Numbered from the stretch's first letter, positions 1-8,073 are shown. The stretch: DNA of 64,000 nucleotides from Thysanoteuthis rhombus (GCA_963457665.1 OY735225.1:3883586-3947585); one strand, 5' to 3'. Numbers and translations: made by a program. The notes: generated by a model not told the origin, from the letters alone.

Positions 1-225
1 ACATTGTAAATAGAGACCCAACTCTAAAACCCTCAAAGAGATTTCTTGAAACTGTTCACTTCAAAGGATTACCGTATTTCCATTGAATGCATGTCAAATT
101 CAGTTAAAGTGTACTTATGTTTAAGAGGGTGACAAACAGAGCCAGTTGTTATAGTCAGATGTTAGAATTTTATGATTTCAGCTAAGAATTCAAAGAAGGT
201 AGTCAAAAAGATGAAAGAGGTGAAT
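1..225. other. AT-rich flank, nothing recognised
   Basis: No gene, RNA or clear repeat was seen here. The sequence is AT-rich with short frames only. Confidence 0.4.
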
Positions 226-610
226 GTTGCTCATTTGATAAACATGTTTTGTTTTGTTTTTATTCAAATTCTTTTACTTTTGTTAAATTCTAAAAGAATG
301 TGGGGTTTCCCTAAAAATACGATTAGCTTACTGATAAATTAATCCCCGTTTGCAACTAATTAGTAATAAGCATTTGTTCAGTGGATCGTTGCTCATTCAA
401 TAAATACGTTTTGTTTTTTTGTTTTTTTTCTTCAGATGATCTGCTTTTTTTTTTTTTTTTGCTTTCGTTTGATTTTAAAAGATTTAAGAAATTCTTTCTC
501 ATCCACAATTCTTTTGGGTTTCCCCGTTTGAAATAGGATCAATTCTCAGATGTATTAGTCTCCGTTTCCAACTAAATAGGCAATAACTTTTCAGTTCAGA
601 TTTTGTTATT
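226..610. repeat. Degenerate two-copy tandem repeat
   Basis: Two diverged copies share an ordered series of blocks: a block like TTGCTCATTTGATAAA at about 226 and 389, a GGGTTTCCC block near 301 and 516, and a CCGTTTGCAACTAA block near 347 and 564. The second copy is longer because it gained T-rich insertions. Family unknown. Confidence 0.45.
445..460 (+). repeat. Poly(T) tract (T16)
   Basis: Uninterrupted run of 16 T inside the second copy of the degenerate repeat; on the - strand it would read as a poly(A) tail, but no retroposed body is recognisable beside it. Confidence 0.8.
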
Positions 611-902
611 ATCCACAATACCACAATAATGAGTTTTTTTTTAAAGAATCAGCCGACAGTAAATATCTCCATTTGAAACCACAATGATGCAAAATGAAAT
701 ATAACATTGCTCTTTTTAAAAAAAAAACTATATAGGCCGTATATACAATGTTTTGACTTTGAACCCTATAATGTTAAATAAATATTTTGAGCTGTAACGG
801 CTGTTTAATTTTTAGTTAAAATTAAACACAAAAATAAATGAGTGTTAGCTTTAGATAAGAAACCCTGATTTTAGCCATATATACAAAACGTTAGCTACTG
901 TC

Positions 903-910
903 TATAAAAG
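903..910 (+). promoter_or_regulatory. Possible Pol II TATA box
   Basis: TATAAAAG stands out from AT-rich surroundings because a more GC-rich stretch (about 911-980) and a GTTCATTCG sequence roughly 30 nt downstream follow it, which is the spacing of a TATA/initiator core promoter. No transcript or open frame downstream supports it, so it may be chance. Confidence 0.25.
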
Positions 911-987
911 CTCTGACCGCTCGTGTTCACGCGTTCATTCGCTCCGGCTTTCTTAGTCATTTACTTCCTCCCATCCCCTTCCTTTCC

Positions 988-1005
988 TTTTTTTTTTTTT
1001 TTTTT
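988..1005 (+). repeat. Poly(T) tract (T18)
   Basis: Run of 18 T at the end of a pyrimidine-rich stretch (about 967-1005). Confidence 0.8.
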
Positions 1006-1384
1006 CAAACCCTGCAACTGGTGAAGTTCCCATCCGCCCCTCAAGATTTAGTGCAACCTGAGTCTATGTAGGTAATTACGAGGTTTCGTGGACTGACCTT
1101 TCAAAAGCCATGATCTTGTTGAATGAAGAGAAAGCTTACACTTGTCCAGGAAGTTAATTGGCCAGACATGAGTGTTTGCGAAATCTTTGTATTCATTGAT
1201 CAAATTCTCCGTGTACAAAATTAATAAAATATCATTTTGCATTTGAAAATAAACTAATCAATAAAGTTAAACACCAATATTTGACCAGTATGGGGGTGGG
1301 ACAAAACCAAAACGCCAGCATAATTAGTGCAACGTTCTTACTAAGTTAGCATTATAACGAGGGAATCCAGTCGGTATTTCACGC

Positions 1385-1713
1385 TTGCTCAACCTCACAC
1401 GGAGAGATCACAAGACAGCACAATATATCAGGAAGAAAATGGGAGTCTGAGACATCATAGAATCTACTAAAAAACTAAAATGGCAATGGGCTGGTCATGT
1501 TGCCAGAATGGCAGACAACTGATGGACATCAAGACTCACAACATGGATCCCCAGAGATTACATGCCAAACCGAGGCCGACAAAATATAAGATGGGGAGAC
1601 AAACTAGACAAATTCAGAAAATACTGGCTCCGGGACGCCCATGATAGAGAAATGTGGCAAATCCTGAGGAAGGTCTATGTCCAACGACGGACGTTTAAAG
1701 ACTGATGATGATG
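1385..1713 (+). mobile_element. 5'-truncated LINE tail (RTE-like)
   Basis: Translation from 1391 gives the C-terminal end of a non-LTR retrotransposon reverse-transcriptase polyprotein: RRDHKTAQYIRKK, then KLKWQWAGHVARMADN, WTSRLTTWIPRD and KFRKYWLRDAHDRE, ending at TGA 1703-1705. The WAGHVARM and WIPRD motifs are familiar from LINE C-termini, best matching RTE-like elements. Two in-frame TGA codons (after GV and after MADN) show it is dead. Everything upstream of the last roughly 105 codons is missing, as expected of 5' truncation. A short TGATGATGATGA run follows the stop and probably is the 3' tail. A second copy of the same tail lies at 4117-4540 on the opposite strand. Confidence 0.8.
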
Positions 1714-1891
1714 AAACTTGATTCATGTGTCTCTCGAAATTGAAACGCCCTTATACAAAAAAGAAAATACGTAAATAAAAAAATGAGTCCGTCTGCGCTA
1801 CAGGAACTGCAGACAAGTTCACAGCCTGTTTTTTTGAACTCATTAAATATCATTGCAAAAAACTTTTTAATGGAGAAAAAAAGATTCAATT

Positions 1892-1945
1892 TGTCCAGAG
1901 TGTGACTTGAAACTACGATATCCACACAAAGGTCACCGGCGATAC
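1892..1945 (-). pseudogene. tRNA-Ile-like remnant, 3' part
   Basis: Only the 3' part aligns. The T arm and acceptor read GTAGTTTCAAGTCACAC then TCTGGACA, against GTGGGTTCGAGCCCCAT and ACTGGCCA in the intact Ile gene. The D arm is missing or unrecognisable. It is preceded on its strand by the same block that precedes the other Ile remnants. Confidence 0.5.
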
Positions 1946-1958
1946 ACAATCGCATCCT

Positions 1959-2031
1959 CTGAATGCATGGAGCCCGAATCTACGACAGTCGCGTATTTGT
2001 ACGACGCTCTAACCAACTGAGCTAATTTGTG
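1959..2031 (-). pseudogene. tRNA-Ile pseudogene
   Basis: The D arm is intact (TAGCTCAGTTGGTTAGAGC matches the functional gene exactly) and the A box is perfect. The anticodon loop is one base short, so no anticodon can be assigned. The T stem is damaged and the acceptor arms no longer pair. Confidence 0.75.
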
Positions 2032-2149
2032 TGAGTTCAGTTTGTATTTTACAATCAATTTCCTTGTGCCATGAGAAGGAAGTTAACTCATGCGATTTTT
2101 CTCATGCATACGGCTATAGGTGCAATTAGAAATAGATAAGTAAATGATT

Positions 2150-2222
2150 ACATATCTTTGGGAATCGAACCCAATGTGTTTGCATCAGAAATTCCGTGCG
2201 CTATCCTCTGATCTACCGACAC
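2150..2222 (-). pseudogene. tRNA-Arg(TCT) pseudogene
   Basis: It aligns without gaps over 73 nt to the intact tRNA-Arg. It keeps AGAGGATAGCGC in the D arm, anticodon TCT in the loop TTTCTGA, and a perfectly paired T arm (TTGGG/CCCAA around TTCGATT). The acceptor and anticodon stems no longer pair. The retained anticodon identifies its origin. Confidence 0.7.
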
Positions 2223-2289
2223 GACTAAAGCAATTTTTGAACTCAAATATCTTTTGTAATTTTCGGCAAATTTTAAATAAGCTAATTTT

Positions 2290-2363
2290 TGGCCAGTGTG
2301 GGGTTCGAACCCAAGACATTATTTTTATTAGCAGGTCTGAACATTCTATTAGTATTTCGTAAT
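2290..2363 (-). pseudogene. tRNA-Ile(AAT) pseudogene
   Basis: The 3' half is well preserved: loop CTAATAA with anticodon AAT (2329-2327), ATGTC variable region, TTGGGTTCGAACCCCAC T arm and the end ACTGGCCA, which is identical to the functional gene. The 5' half is degraded beyond recognition of the D arm. Confidence 0.75.
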
Positions 2364-2448
2364 CTCTGTACTGCAAACAGGTAGTTAACTCATGTGCCTT
2401 TCTTCATGCATTCAGCTGTACGCACAATGAAATATTGACAAATCATAA

Positions 2449-2521
2449 ACTATCTGGTTGGATTTGAACCCACGATATCTGGATTAGTAGCACAAAGCGC
2501 TTTTCCCTACGTTATAGGGGG
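2449..2521 (-). pseudogene. tRNA-Arg-like pseudogene (loop now reads ACT)
   Basis: Ungapped 73-nt alignment with tRNA-Arg: AGGGAAAAGCGC in the D arm, TAATCCAG in the anticodon arm, and GTGGGTTCAAATCC in the T arm. The loop CTACTAA places ACT at the anticodon, one change from TCT. The acceptor stem is lost. Confidence 0.65.
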
Positions 2522-2698
2522 TGCGGACTCATCAAATGTCTTCTTGTGATTTTTCAATAAAAATAGATAATACTCGTATATGAGAATTCACTTAATTTTT
2601 TTTTCTCGATTGCATTCCCAGTACTGTTGGCAGACAGTCAACTCATACGACTTTTTTTGTGCACAATTGAAAATAGATAAATAAAATAAAAAATAACT

Positions 2699-2771
2699 TA
2701 TCCCAAGATGGATTGGAAACAAAGGTCTCTGGATTGCAAGTCCAGCGAGTTATCCACTCTCCTACTGAGCT
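2699..2771 (-). pseudogene. tRNA-Arg-like pseudogene (loop now reads TGC)
   Basis: The anticodon stem CTGGA/TCCAG is perfect and identical to the functional Arg gene, and AGAGACC follows it. The loop CTTGCAA would read TGC. The T arm is degraded and the acceptor does not pair. The ungapped alignment to Arg and its place in the alternation argue for Arg ancestry rather than a true Ala gene. Confidence 0.6.
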
Positions 2772-2861
2772 TGCAGATACGATTGGTAACCGTCTTCAAA
2801 TTCATCAAATATCCTTTCGTAATTGCAAGTAATTTTTCAATAAAGAAAAAAAGGTAATATT

Positions 2862-2933
2862 TAGGCAGTACTTGCTTGAATCTACGACATCGCGTGATCA
2901 GCGTAAGGCTCTAAGCCACGTATCTAACCGATA
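2862..2933 (-). pseudogene. tRNA-Ile-like pseudogene (loop now reads GAT)
   Basis: It matches Ile at CGGTTAG, CTTAGAGC, CGCGATGTCGTAG and TACTGCCTA, with one or two single-base gaps. The loop CTGATCA would present GAT. The D stem is broken. Confidence 0.6.
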
Positions 2934-3104
2934 TGTCACTTATAGACGTGAATCAACTTGTATTTCCCGATCGCACCCTCTGAACTGGAAACAGCTCATC
3001 CACATTTCTTCAGATGGACAAATTCTACGAATCAATTCATTTAATAAAAGACTGGAAAACTCAATATGCACAAAAATACTTAATCCACACTCGAAAGGAA
3101 TTAT

Positions 3105-3735
3105 TTTGTTTTTAGGATATTCGTATAATTTGATAATGCACAAGATTATTGACCAGGGGTGTTTTTTCTTTAGCATTTTGAGTTTTCAAGCTTTTCTGGG
3201 TGGAATGAAATAGAATCATTTGTTTTCGGAGTACACAAGAATATTGGCTAGAGATTGGATTTGGCGTTTTTTTTGTGAATTCTGAGCTTTTAAGTTGCAC
3301 TGCTATAAATTGATGTGTAGAATCCAATGGAATAATTTTTTAAGGATTTTTAAATAATAAAGTTTGTTCACCGGAAAGTGGATTAAGCGTTTCTTATGCA
3401 GTTTGAGTTTTCAGGCTTTTCTGCCATGAATCAATGTGTAGAAACTAATGGAATAATCTTTTAGGAGATGTTTATAATTTGATGCTTCTCAAGAGTTTTG
3501 TCCAGAGGGTGGATCAAATACTTTTAAGATATTTGTATGATTTAATTGTTCACTAGAATAGTGGCTGGAAGGTCGTTCAACTGTTTTTGTGTGTATCATT
3601 TTGAGTTTTCAAACTATCCTGTCATTAATCGATGTGCAAAATCCATTGAAATCATTTCTTTTAGGATATTTGCATTATTTGATAGCAAACAAGTGTATTG
3701 GCTTGTGGAAGAGAGGACAAAAGACCAACAAAAAA
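3105..3735 (+). repeat. Degenerate tandem repeat, period about 120 bp
   Basis: Roughly five to six diverged copies. A consensus unit begins like TTTTAGGATATTTGTATAAT (near 3110, 3336, 3459, 3522 and 3660) and contains TTTTGAGTTTTCAGGCTTTT (near 3176, 3281, 3400 and 3600) followed by AATCAATGTGTAGAAA. Spacing is irregular because of partial copies. Family unknown; open frames in it differ between copies and look incidental. Confidence 0.65.
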
Positions 3736-3918
3736 GTAAAGGAAATTTTGAGCGAATCAATATACGATTATCTCCCCTATGTCCTAGCTAACTGTTGAAA
3801 TTCACAAATATTTCCAAAAGTTTTTATCTCACCACACTTTATCTCCAAATCTTCTGAATGAATCTCGTTTATATTTTGTGCTAAAGGGCATTAAATAAGG
3901 AAAGATGTGATTACATAC

Positions 3919-4016
3919 CGGAGCAGATCCGTTCACAATTACTTCACCTACATTGTAGCTATCTGTCCACACCATGCAATAGCTCCAAATGTTCTCTGCC
4001 TCTCCACACGATATCT
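3919..4016 (-). CDS. Possible internal exon of an unrecognised gene
   Basis: On the - strand a 98-nt open stretch is bounded by an AG acceptor (TTTTAG, 4017-4018) and a good donor, GTATGT (3918-3913). It would encode a Cys/Trp-rich segment around CGEAENIWSYCMVWTDSY and VGEVIVNGSAP, which looks more protein-like than neighbouring frames. The polypyrimidine tract is weak, no flanking exon is evident, and I do not recognise the protein. It may be chance. Confidence 0.2.
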
Positions 4017-4116
4017 CTAAAAGATCCAAATTAATTCCAATAAACCTGCTCTGAAGCGTTTGGTTCCTTTGTCAAATTTATACATGAAATTTACTCATGA
4101 AATTTCCCTTCCAACA

Positions 4117-4540
4117 ATATATCATCATCATCATCAGTCTTTTAGCGTCCGTCGTTGGACATAGACCTTCCCTAGGATTTGCCACACTTCTCTATCATGG
4201 GCGTCACGGAGCCAGTACTTCCTGAACTTGTCTAGCTCGTCTCTCCATCTAACACTTTGCCGGCCTCGGTTGCGCATATGGTCTCGAGGAATCCATGTTG
4301 TGAGTCGTGATGTCCATCGATTATCTGCCATTCTTGCAACATGGCCAGCCCACCGCCATTTAAGATTTTTTTATGGATTTTATGATGTCTCTAACTCTTG
4401 TCTTTTCCCGGATGTACTGTGCTGTTTTGTGGTCTCTCCATGTGAGGCCCAGCATTATTCTTTCATGTGCACGTTGCATGGTTCTCAGCTTATTTGAATA
4501 TTTGTTTGTTTCTAGAGCACCATAGCAAGAATCCGCCATT
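4117..4540 (-). mobile_element. 5'-truncated LINE tail (RTE-like), second copy
   Basis: The - strand encodes the end of a reverse-transcriptase polyprotein: CYGALET, KLRTMQRAHERIMLGLTW, RDHKTAQYIREKTRV, then in another frame WRWAGHVARMADNRWTSRL, WIPRDHMRNRGRQ and KYWLRDAHDREVWQ, stopping at 4136-4134. A frameshift within an A-rich run near 4350-4370 separates the two parts. A (TGA)n-like tail follows the stop (about 4117-4136 on +). It is the same family as 1385-1713, longer by about 60 codons at the 5' end and with fewer stops in the shared part. Confidence 0.85.
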
Positions 4541-5045
4541 ATGGAAAAAGGCGCTAACATATTTTTGCAACCGACCTGGATTCAACTCAAGATATTCTTA
4601 CTCGCTGAAAGTCGGCGTAACGTAAGCGACATGTTTCAAGTTCTCCGGACAGGAAGGGCACGACGGAGGTAAAAGAGTAGATACCTTGATAAATTGAGAC
4701 AGCGATTTGGTGAAAGAAATGTGATAGATGACATTAGTTTTCCTCTCTTCGGAAAGTCAAGGAAGATATATGGACAATATAGAGGTTTCGTTGAATATGT
4801 GCAATGGTGTCTTGTGTTGTCCAGTGCGTACATTTCACTTCACCTTAAAATAATCGACTTACGCAAGATTGAGTTGCATCCATAGCACCAGAATGTAACT
4901 CAGCTAGAAGTTGATGCATGGCTGTAAATTTTAATTAGCTTAAACCAAGTGTTCCACAGTGTTCATCATATTTGTAAGCTTGTAAAATCTGATTTAGCAA
5001 TCTAAAAAGATAGCCCCTTCTTTTTAATCATTGTACTTGTTTTTG
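4541..5045. other. Non-coding stretch, nothing recognised
   Basis: AT-rich sequence after the truncated LINE. Short overlapping frames on both strands at 4636-4885 have no recognisable domain. A segment near 4563-4625 on - has a weak tRNA-like look that I did not accept. Confidence 0.35.
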
Positions 5046-5118
5046 TTGGTGTGCCTGTGTGTGTGTCCGTATGTGTGTGTGTGTGTGTTTGTGTGTGTGT
5101 GTCCGTGTGTATGTTTGG
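5046..5118 (+). repeat. (TG)n microsatellite, interrupted
   Basis: TG dinucleotides broken by short CC, TT and TA interruptions. Confidence 0.9.
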
Positions 5119-5166
5119 GTAGGGGTGATTAATTTAATGTTTTTTTCTTCCCGTTTCGGCAGTTCA

Positions 5167-5178
5167 CCCCCCCCCCCC
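5167..5178 (+). repeat. Poly(C) tract (C12)
   Basis: Run of 12 C, a likely length-variable site. Confidence 0.85.
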
Positions 5179-5289
5179 GGCCATCCTCGGGTTTCTATTG
5201 TATTCTGGAATATTGTTCATTTTTGTTCCATGGGTACACGTACTTCCCCTTTCATACACAGTATCAAGACAACCGCTTCAAAACAATAG

Positions 5290-5452
5290 GACAACTGCGC
5301 CTCTGATAAATTACCATTGACAATTGCCCCCTAGGGGTGATCATTTACACATCCGACAAGTTCATTTCTACAAACTTCAAATCTGGCTTTACAGTTGCTA
5401 TGCTATTGTCAGGGGATAATTATCTGAGGCAATTATATCAGGTGAAGTTGTC
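5290..5452. mobile_element. Foldback MITE-like element
   Basis: The left arm 5290-5332 and the right arm 5411-5452 are imperfect inverted repeats of about 42 bp, roughly three quarters identical. Both begin GACAACT when read inward and end in a CCCCT block, around a central part of 78 bp. There is no coding capacity. The overall shape fits a non-autonomous DNA transposon, but no convincing target-site duplication was found and the superfamily is unknown. Confidence 0.5.
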
Positions 5453-6104
5453 TTAGAAACTCCATACACGTCACTTCCGGCTTTCACTTATCTGTGTTCT
5501 TGGGATTGTCCTCTCCTGACCACTCTGCTGACCCCGTTGAACTTTGCACATTTTCTCAGGTCACGCCCATGTAATCTCGATGTTATTGTCAGTTTCTTCC
5601 CGATTAATAGTTCCAACAAGCTATTTATATTGGTACGCAGTCTGCTGATTGAGTTATCTGAGCGTAGCATGTAGGAAGATCCCTTTATCCTTCTTATTTG
5701 CCAATGCTTATCCCTGTCTATTATTTGGACTTCATTCTATAAAGGTTAGTGCACATTCCCTTTCCATGTTGGATTATGACATAGCAGCTGTTAAAAAATG
5801 ATCGAAAGATATGTTCTTCTCATGACGTGACATCTTTTTATGATATCATCTCTCTTCTTTCGTTTCTCTTTCTGTTGATTAACATGATTGGAATCGACCG
5901 AAAGACCGATGTATTATAACGTATTTGACACAACTTTCGACGAGAAGCAATGCGAATTCAACAGCTCATGGAAGTCGCAAGAGCGGTCTCTGAAACTAAA
6001 GGTGAAAAATTGAGAAAACAAAAGCTGGACAGAGATTAGAACAGGAAAAAATAAGGGGTTCAAATTCAAACAGAAGCAGAGGCGTCGGAAGGATGATTTT
6101 CAAT
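5453..6104. other. Non-coding stretch, nothing recognised
   Basis: No gene, RNA or repeat was identified. The longest frame (5488-5670, -) has no recognisable motif. Confidence 0.35.
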
Positions 6105-6243
6105 TCCAATGAAATTCTTATATATATATATATATGTAGTTGGACAAGCAACACGGTAGCTACTTCCATTAGGGTAGAAACGTTAAACGTAGTGGACCCT
6201 AACTTCATAGTAAGATCTTTTATTGCTATCACACTGCCTCATT
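6105..6243 (-). mobile_element. Possible 3' end of a (TA)n-tailed retroposon
   Basis: On the - strand a distinctive segment containing TACGTTTAACG and CTTGTCCAACTACA runs directly into (TA)8. A unique body abutting a microsatellite tail is how many SINE and LINE 3' ends look. I have a vague memory of similar segments in cephalopod genomes but cannot confirm it. The 78-codon frame across it runs through the TA repeat and is not convincing. Confidence 0.3.
6119..6134. repeat. (TA)8 microsatellite
   Basis: Eight uninterrupted TA dinucleotides. Confidence 0.85.
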
Positions 6244-7436
6244 AGACGATAGCTGGGAGAGATGCATGTGTATCCCCTAGCTTTTGTGGTTGACTTGATA
6301 TCTTGTTTCTCTCCAAACTCTCCGCTCCCTCACCAGCCGGAAGCTTGGGGAAAATGTGAAGGTTCCAATGTCTATTCCCAAACATCCTCTACACAATTGA
6401 AATGTCCCTGCCGCTGACAGTGCAGCTCAGTGTGTCTTTGTTCAAAGAGTCAGTCCATGGGGAGAGATAGCTGCTTTTAAGCTTCACGCTGGTTGGCTAA
6501 AAGATTCGAAACTCTCTGTAAAGGAGACAGCGATTGGCTGCCTTGATTGATGTGCCAACATATGTTTCATAACAGCGACCGAAAAGAGTCTTATTGAGAT
6601 GTGTGGACACTTCTAAAGAAGAAAAAAATGACAATACTTGATGTAAACATCAATATATGATAATTGATATAAAATGGAAAATAGAAAGCACTAAACACTT
6701 TTCAGTGGAAAAGTCCATTGTGTCAAATGATGGATAGGATATATTCTTATCAGCAAAATAGTCATCTCAAAGGGGAACAGTTTATTATTACAGACAGAGA
6801 AATAGAAAAAGTACGATTTTTCGTGATATAAGCAGATGATTCAAGCATTTCTGTGCTAACATTGGATGTCCAGTAGTTAATACTGGAGATTGAGTGATAG
6901 CAGGTCTCAGATTTCTGGCACCTATCTCGGTATCTTCACGGACCTAAATACTGCTCTGAGGTCTAGATAGTTCCGATCAGGATTGCTAGATTTCACTAGA
7001 TTTTGCTAGAGGAAGAGATAATCCATATCTGGCCCAATCCCAATATCTGTATTTGGTGAGTCACTGAGACAAAGCCTGGATATCTCCTCTTCTGGATAAA
7101 TCTGACAACATAGGTTTCAATTTTTCTTCGAATATGAAACACTATGAAACACCCACAAACTTACCATCTTTATTTTTGAGAAGGATAAAATTCAAAGATA
7201 CACAAAGAAAATGAAAAGAAAAACCTGTGATTAATCAGTAGATTTAGTTTGCAATTAAAATGTACAGAAAAAGTTCTTGTTAATTATTAAATTAATCTAG
7301 AAATCAATGTCAATCCTTGAGAAGCCCACTATCAGAATGTCACTCAAGTCCAAGGTTAGATAATCCGAACATTGCCATACAATTGACGGAGTTACCTCCC
7401 TTTGCTAGGAGTTATTTCAAAGGTGGAATCATTTCT
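6244..7436. other. Left flank of the tRNA array, nothing recognised
   Basis: About 1.2 kb of AT-rich sequence with no supported gene, RNA or repeat. It meets the array at an AAATTACCGC stretch shared with the internal unit junctions. Confidence 0.4.
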
Positions 7437-7500
7437 AAATTACCGCTGGCCCAATAGAACAATAGGTAGAATATGACGAGCATTTCTTTCTACATGTGTG

Positions 7501-7512
7501 CATGGTGTAATG
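7501..7512 (+). other. A-box-like motif in the spacer, present in each unit
   Basis: CATGGTGTAATG (CATGGTGTAATGG in other units) matches the D-arm/A-box of eukaryotic tRNA-Gln genes as I remember it. No matching anticodon arm or B box lies at the right distance, so at most this is a relic of a third tRNA gene. Confidence 0.2.
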
Positions 7513-7768
7513 ACCGCCTTCGTGCTATTAGTACATGAATGTGTTTACTGCAATGATGCCCGTCTTTGCTATCAATGTCTCCCTGACTCATATTGACGCA
7601 CCTATTACCGTGGATTTGGATGTTTTTTTCCTGTTCAATGTATGATAAATTCGTTTCTTCTTTTAATCCCTCCATCACAACTTGCTGACTTTATCAAGTG
7701 TACGGTGCGCTGATTTGTCAAGATTTCTTTCTTTGGCTTGATTTCTTTCGAGCAAAACATGCTGAGAA

Positions 7769-7841
7769 GTCCCTGTAGCGCAGGGGATAGCGCGCTGGAC
7801 TTCTAATCCAGAGGCCGTGGGTTCGAATCCCACCAGGGATG
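7769..7841 (+). tRNA. tRNA-Arg-TCT: tRNA-Arg (anticodon TCT), unit 1
   Basis: This tRNA decodes AGA (and AGG by wobble). It is 73 nt with no intron and no encoded CCA. The acceptor GTCCCTG pairs with CAGGGAT and the discriminator is G. D stem GCGC/GCGC, anticodon stem CTGGA/TCCAG, loop CTTCTAA with TCT at 7802-7804, T stem GTGGG/CCCAC. The D loop AGGGGATA offers A20, which with C35 is a known ArgRS identity determinant in most organisms. The B box GGTTCGAATCC is perfect; the A box TAGCGCAGGGG is slightly off consensus. In every unit the anticodon is at gene start +33 to +35. Confidence 0.97.
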
Positions 7842-7847
7842 TTTGTA

Positions 7848-7851
7848 TTTT
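7848..7851 (+). terminator. Pol III terminator of tRNA-Arg (unit 1)
   Basis: First T4 run after the gene, 7 nt past its 3' end, preceded by a weak T3. It is found at the same offset in the other units. Confidence 0.75.
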
Positions 7852-7960
7852 ATTTCATTCATCCTATTCAAGCTATAGCAGCCAGCAAACGTTTAGATTC
7901 GCTCACTGGAGGAATGCTTTGCTAGCTTTCGTTTGGAGGTAAATAAGCAACAATAGTCAG

Positions 7961-7972
7961 TATATATAATAT
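7961..7972 (+). promoter_or_regulatory. TATA box upstream of tRNA-Ile (unit 1)
   Basis: TATATATAATAT covers -32 to -21 relative to the mature Ile 5' end, where TFIIIB/TBP contacts Pol III genes. It is conserved in the units. The Arg gene has no equivalent. Confidence 0.6.
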
Positions 7973-7992
7973 GGGAGCGAAACGAAAGTGTC

Positions 7993-8066
7993 GGCCGGTT
8001 AGCTCAGTTGGTTAGAGCGTCGTGCTAATAACGCGAATGTCGTGGGTTCGAGCCCCATACTGGCCA
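7993..8066 (+). tRNA. tRNA-Ile-AAT: tRNA-Ile (anticodon AAT), unit 1
   Basis: This tRNA decodes AUU, AUC and AUA after A34 is edited to inosine, as in other eukaryotes. It is 74 nt without intron. The acceptor GGCCGGT pairs with ACTGGCC (one G-U) and the discriminator is A. D arm GCTC-AGTTGGTTA-GAGC, anticodon stem TCGTG/CGCGA, loop CTAATAA with AAT at 8027-8029, T stem GTGGG/CCCAT. The A box TAGCTCAGTTGG and B box GGTTCGAGCCC are perfect. A TATA box lies upstream. In every unit the anticodon is at gene start +34 to +36. Confidence 0.97.
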
Positions 8067-8073
8067 AGTGATC

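Larger units (their letters stand above)
611..1384. other. Intergenic flank with one possible core promoter
   Basis: AT-rich sequence with no supported gene. It contains a TATAAAAG motif at 903-910 and a T18 run at 988-1005. Short open frames here, including one at 1048-1242 on -, show no recognisable domain. Confidence 0.4.
1830..3040 (-). repeat. Decayed tandem array of Ile-like and Arg-like tRNA sequences
   Basis: At least seven tRNA-like remnants lie on the - strand and alternate between Ile-like and Arg-like. They are joined by two recurring spacers. One contains a variant of ACTCATCAAATATC followed by TTTTTCAATAAA (near 1836, 2238, 2530 and 2797). The other contains GTTAACTCATGCG followed by a variant of AATAGATAAATAAA (near 2084, 2382 and 2636). 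A third shared block, like CGATCGCACCCTCTGAACTG, precedes some Ile remnants (near 1948, 2607 and 2970). Arg-like starts at 2771, 2521 and 2222 give a period of 250-300 bp. The spacers do not resemble those of the intact 707-bp array, and the orientation is opposite. I read this as an old, separate array of the same tRNA pair. Confidence 0.7.

Noticed and set aside
2144-3213. Open frames on both strands within 2144-3213
   Set aside because: They run through decayed tRNA sequences and their spacers, and none has a plausible domain.
4563-4625. tRNA-like segment on the - strand with GAGTTGAATCC resembling a B box
   Set aside because: The B box has a changed C56 position, no convincing anticodon or acceptor stem forms, and it does not share the spacers of the fossil array.
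4636-4885. Overlapping frames on both strands after the second LINE
   Set aside because: There is no recognisable motif, no splice context, and no clear coding signal on either strand.
5059-5289. A 76-codon + strand frame starting with Cys/Val repeats
   Set aside because: It is translated (TG)n microsatellite followed by the poly(C) tract.
5996-6232. A 78-codon - strand frame
   Set aside because: Its middle is translated (TA)n microsatellite, and it overlaps a probable retroposon end.
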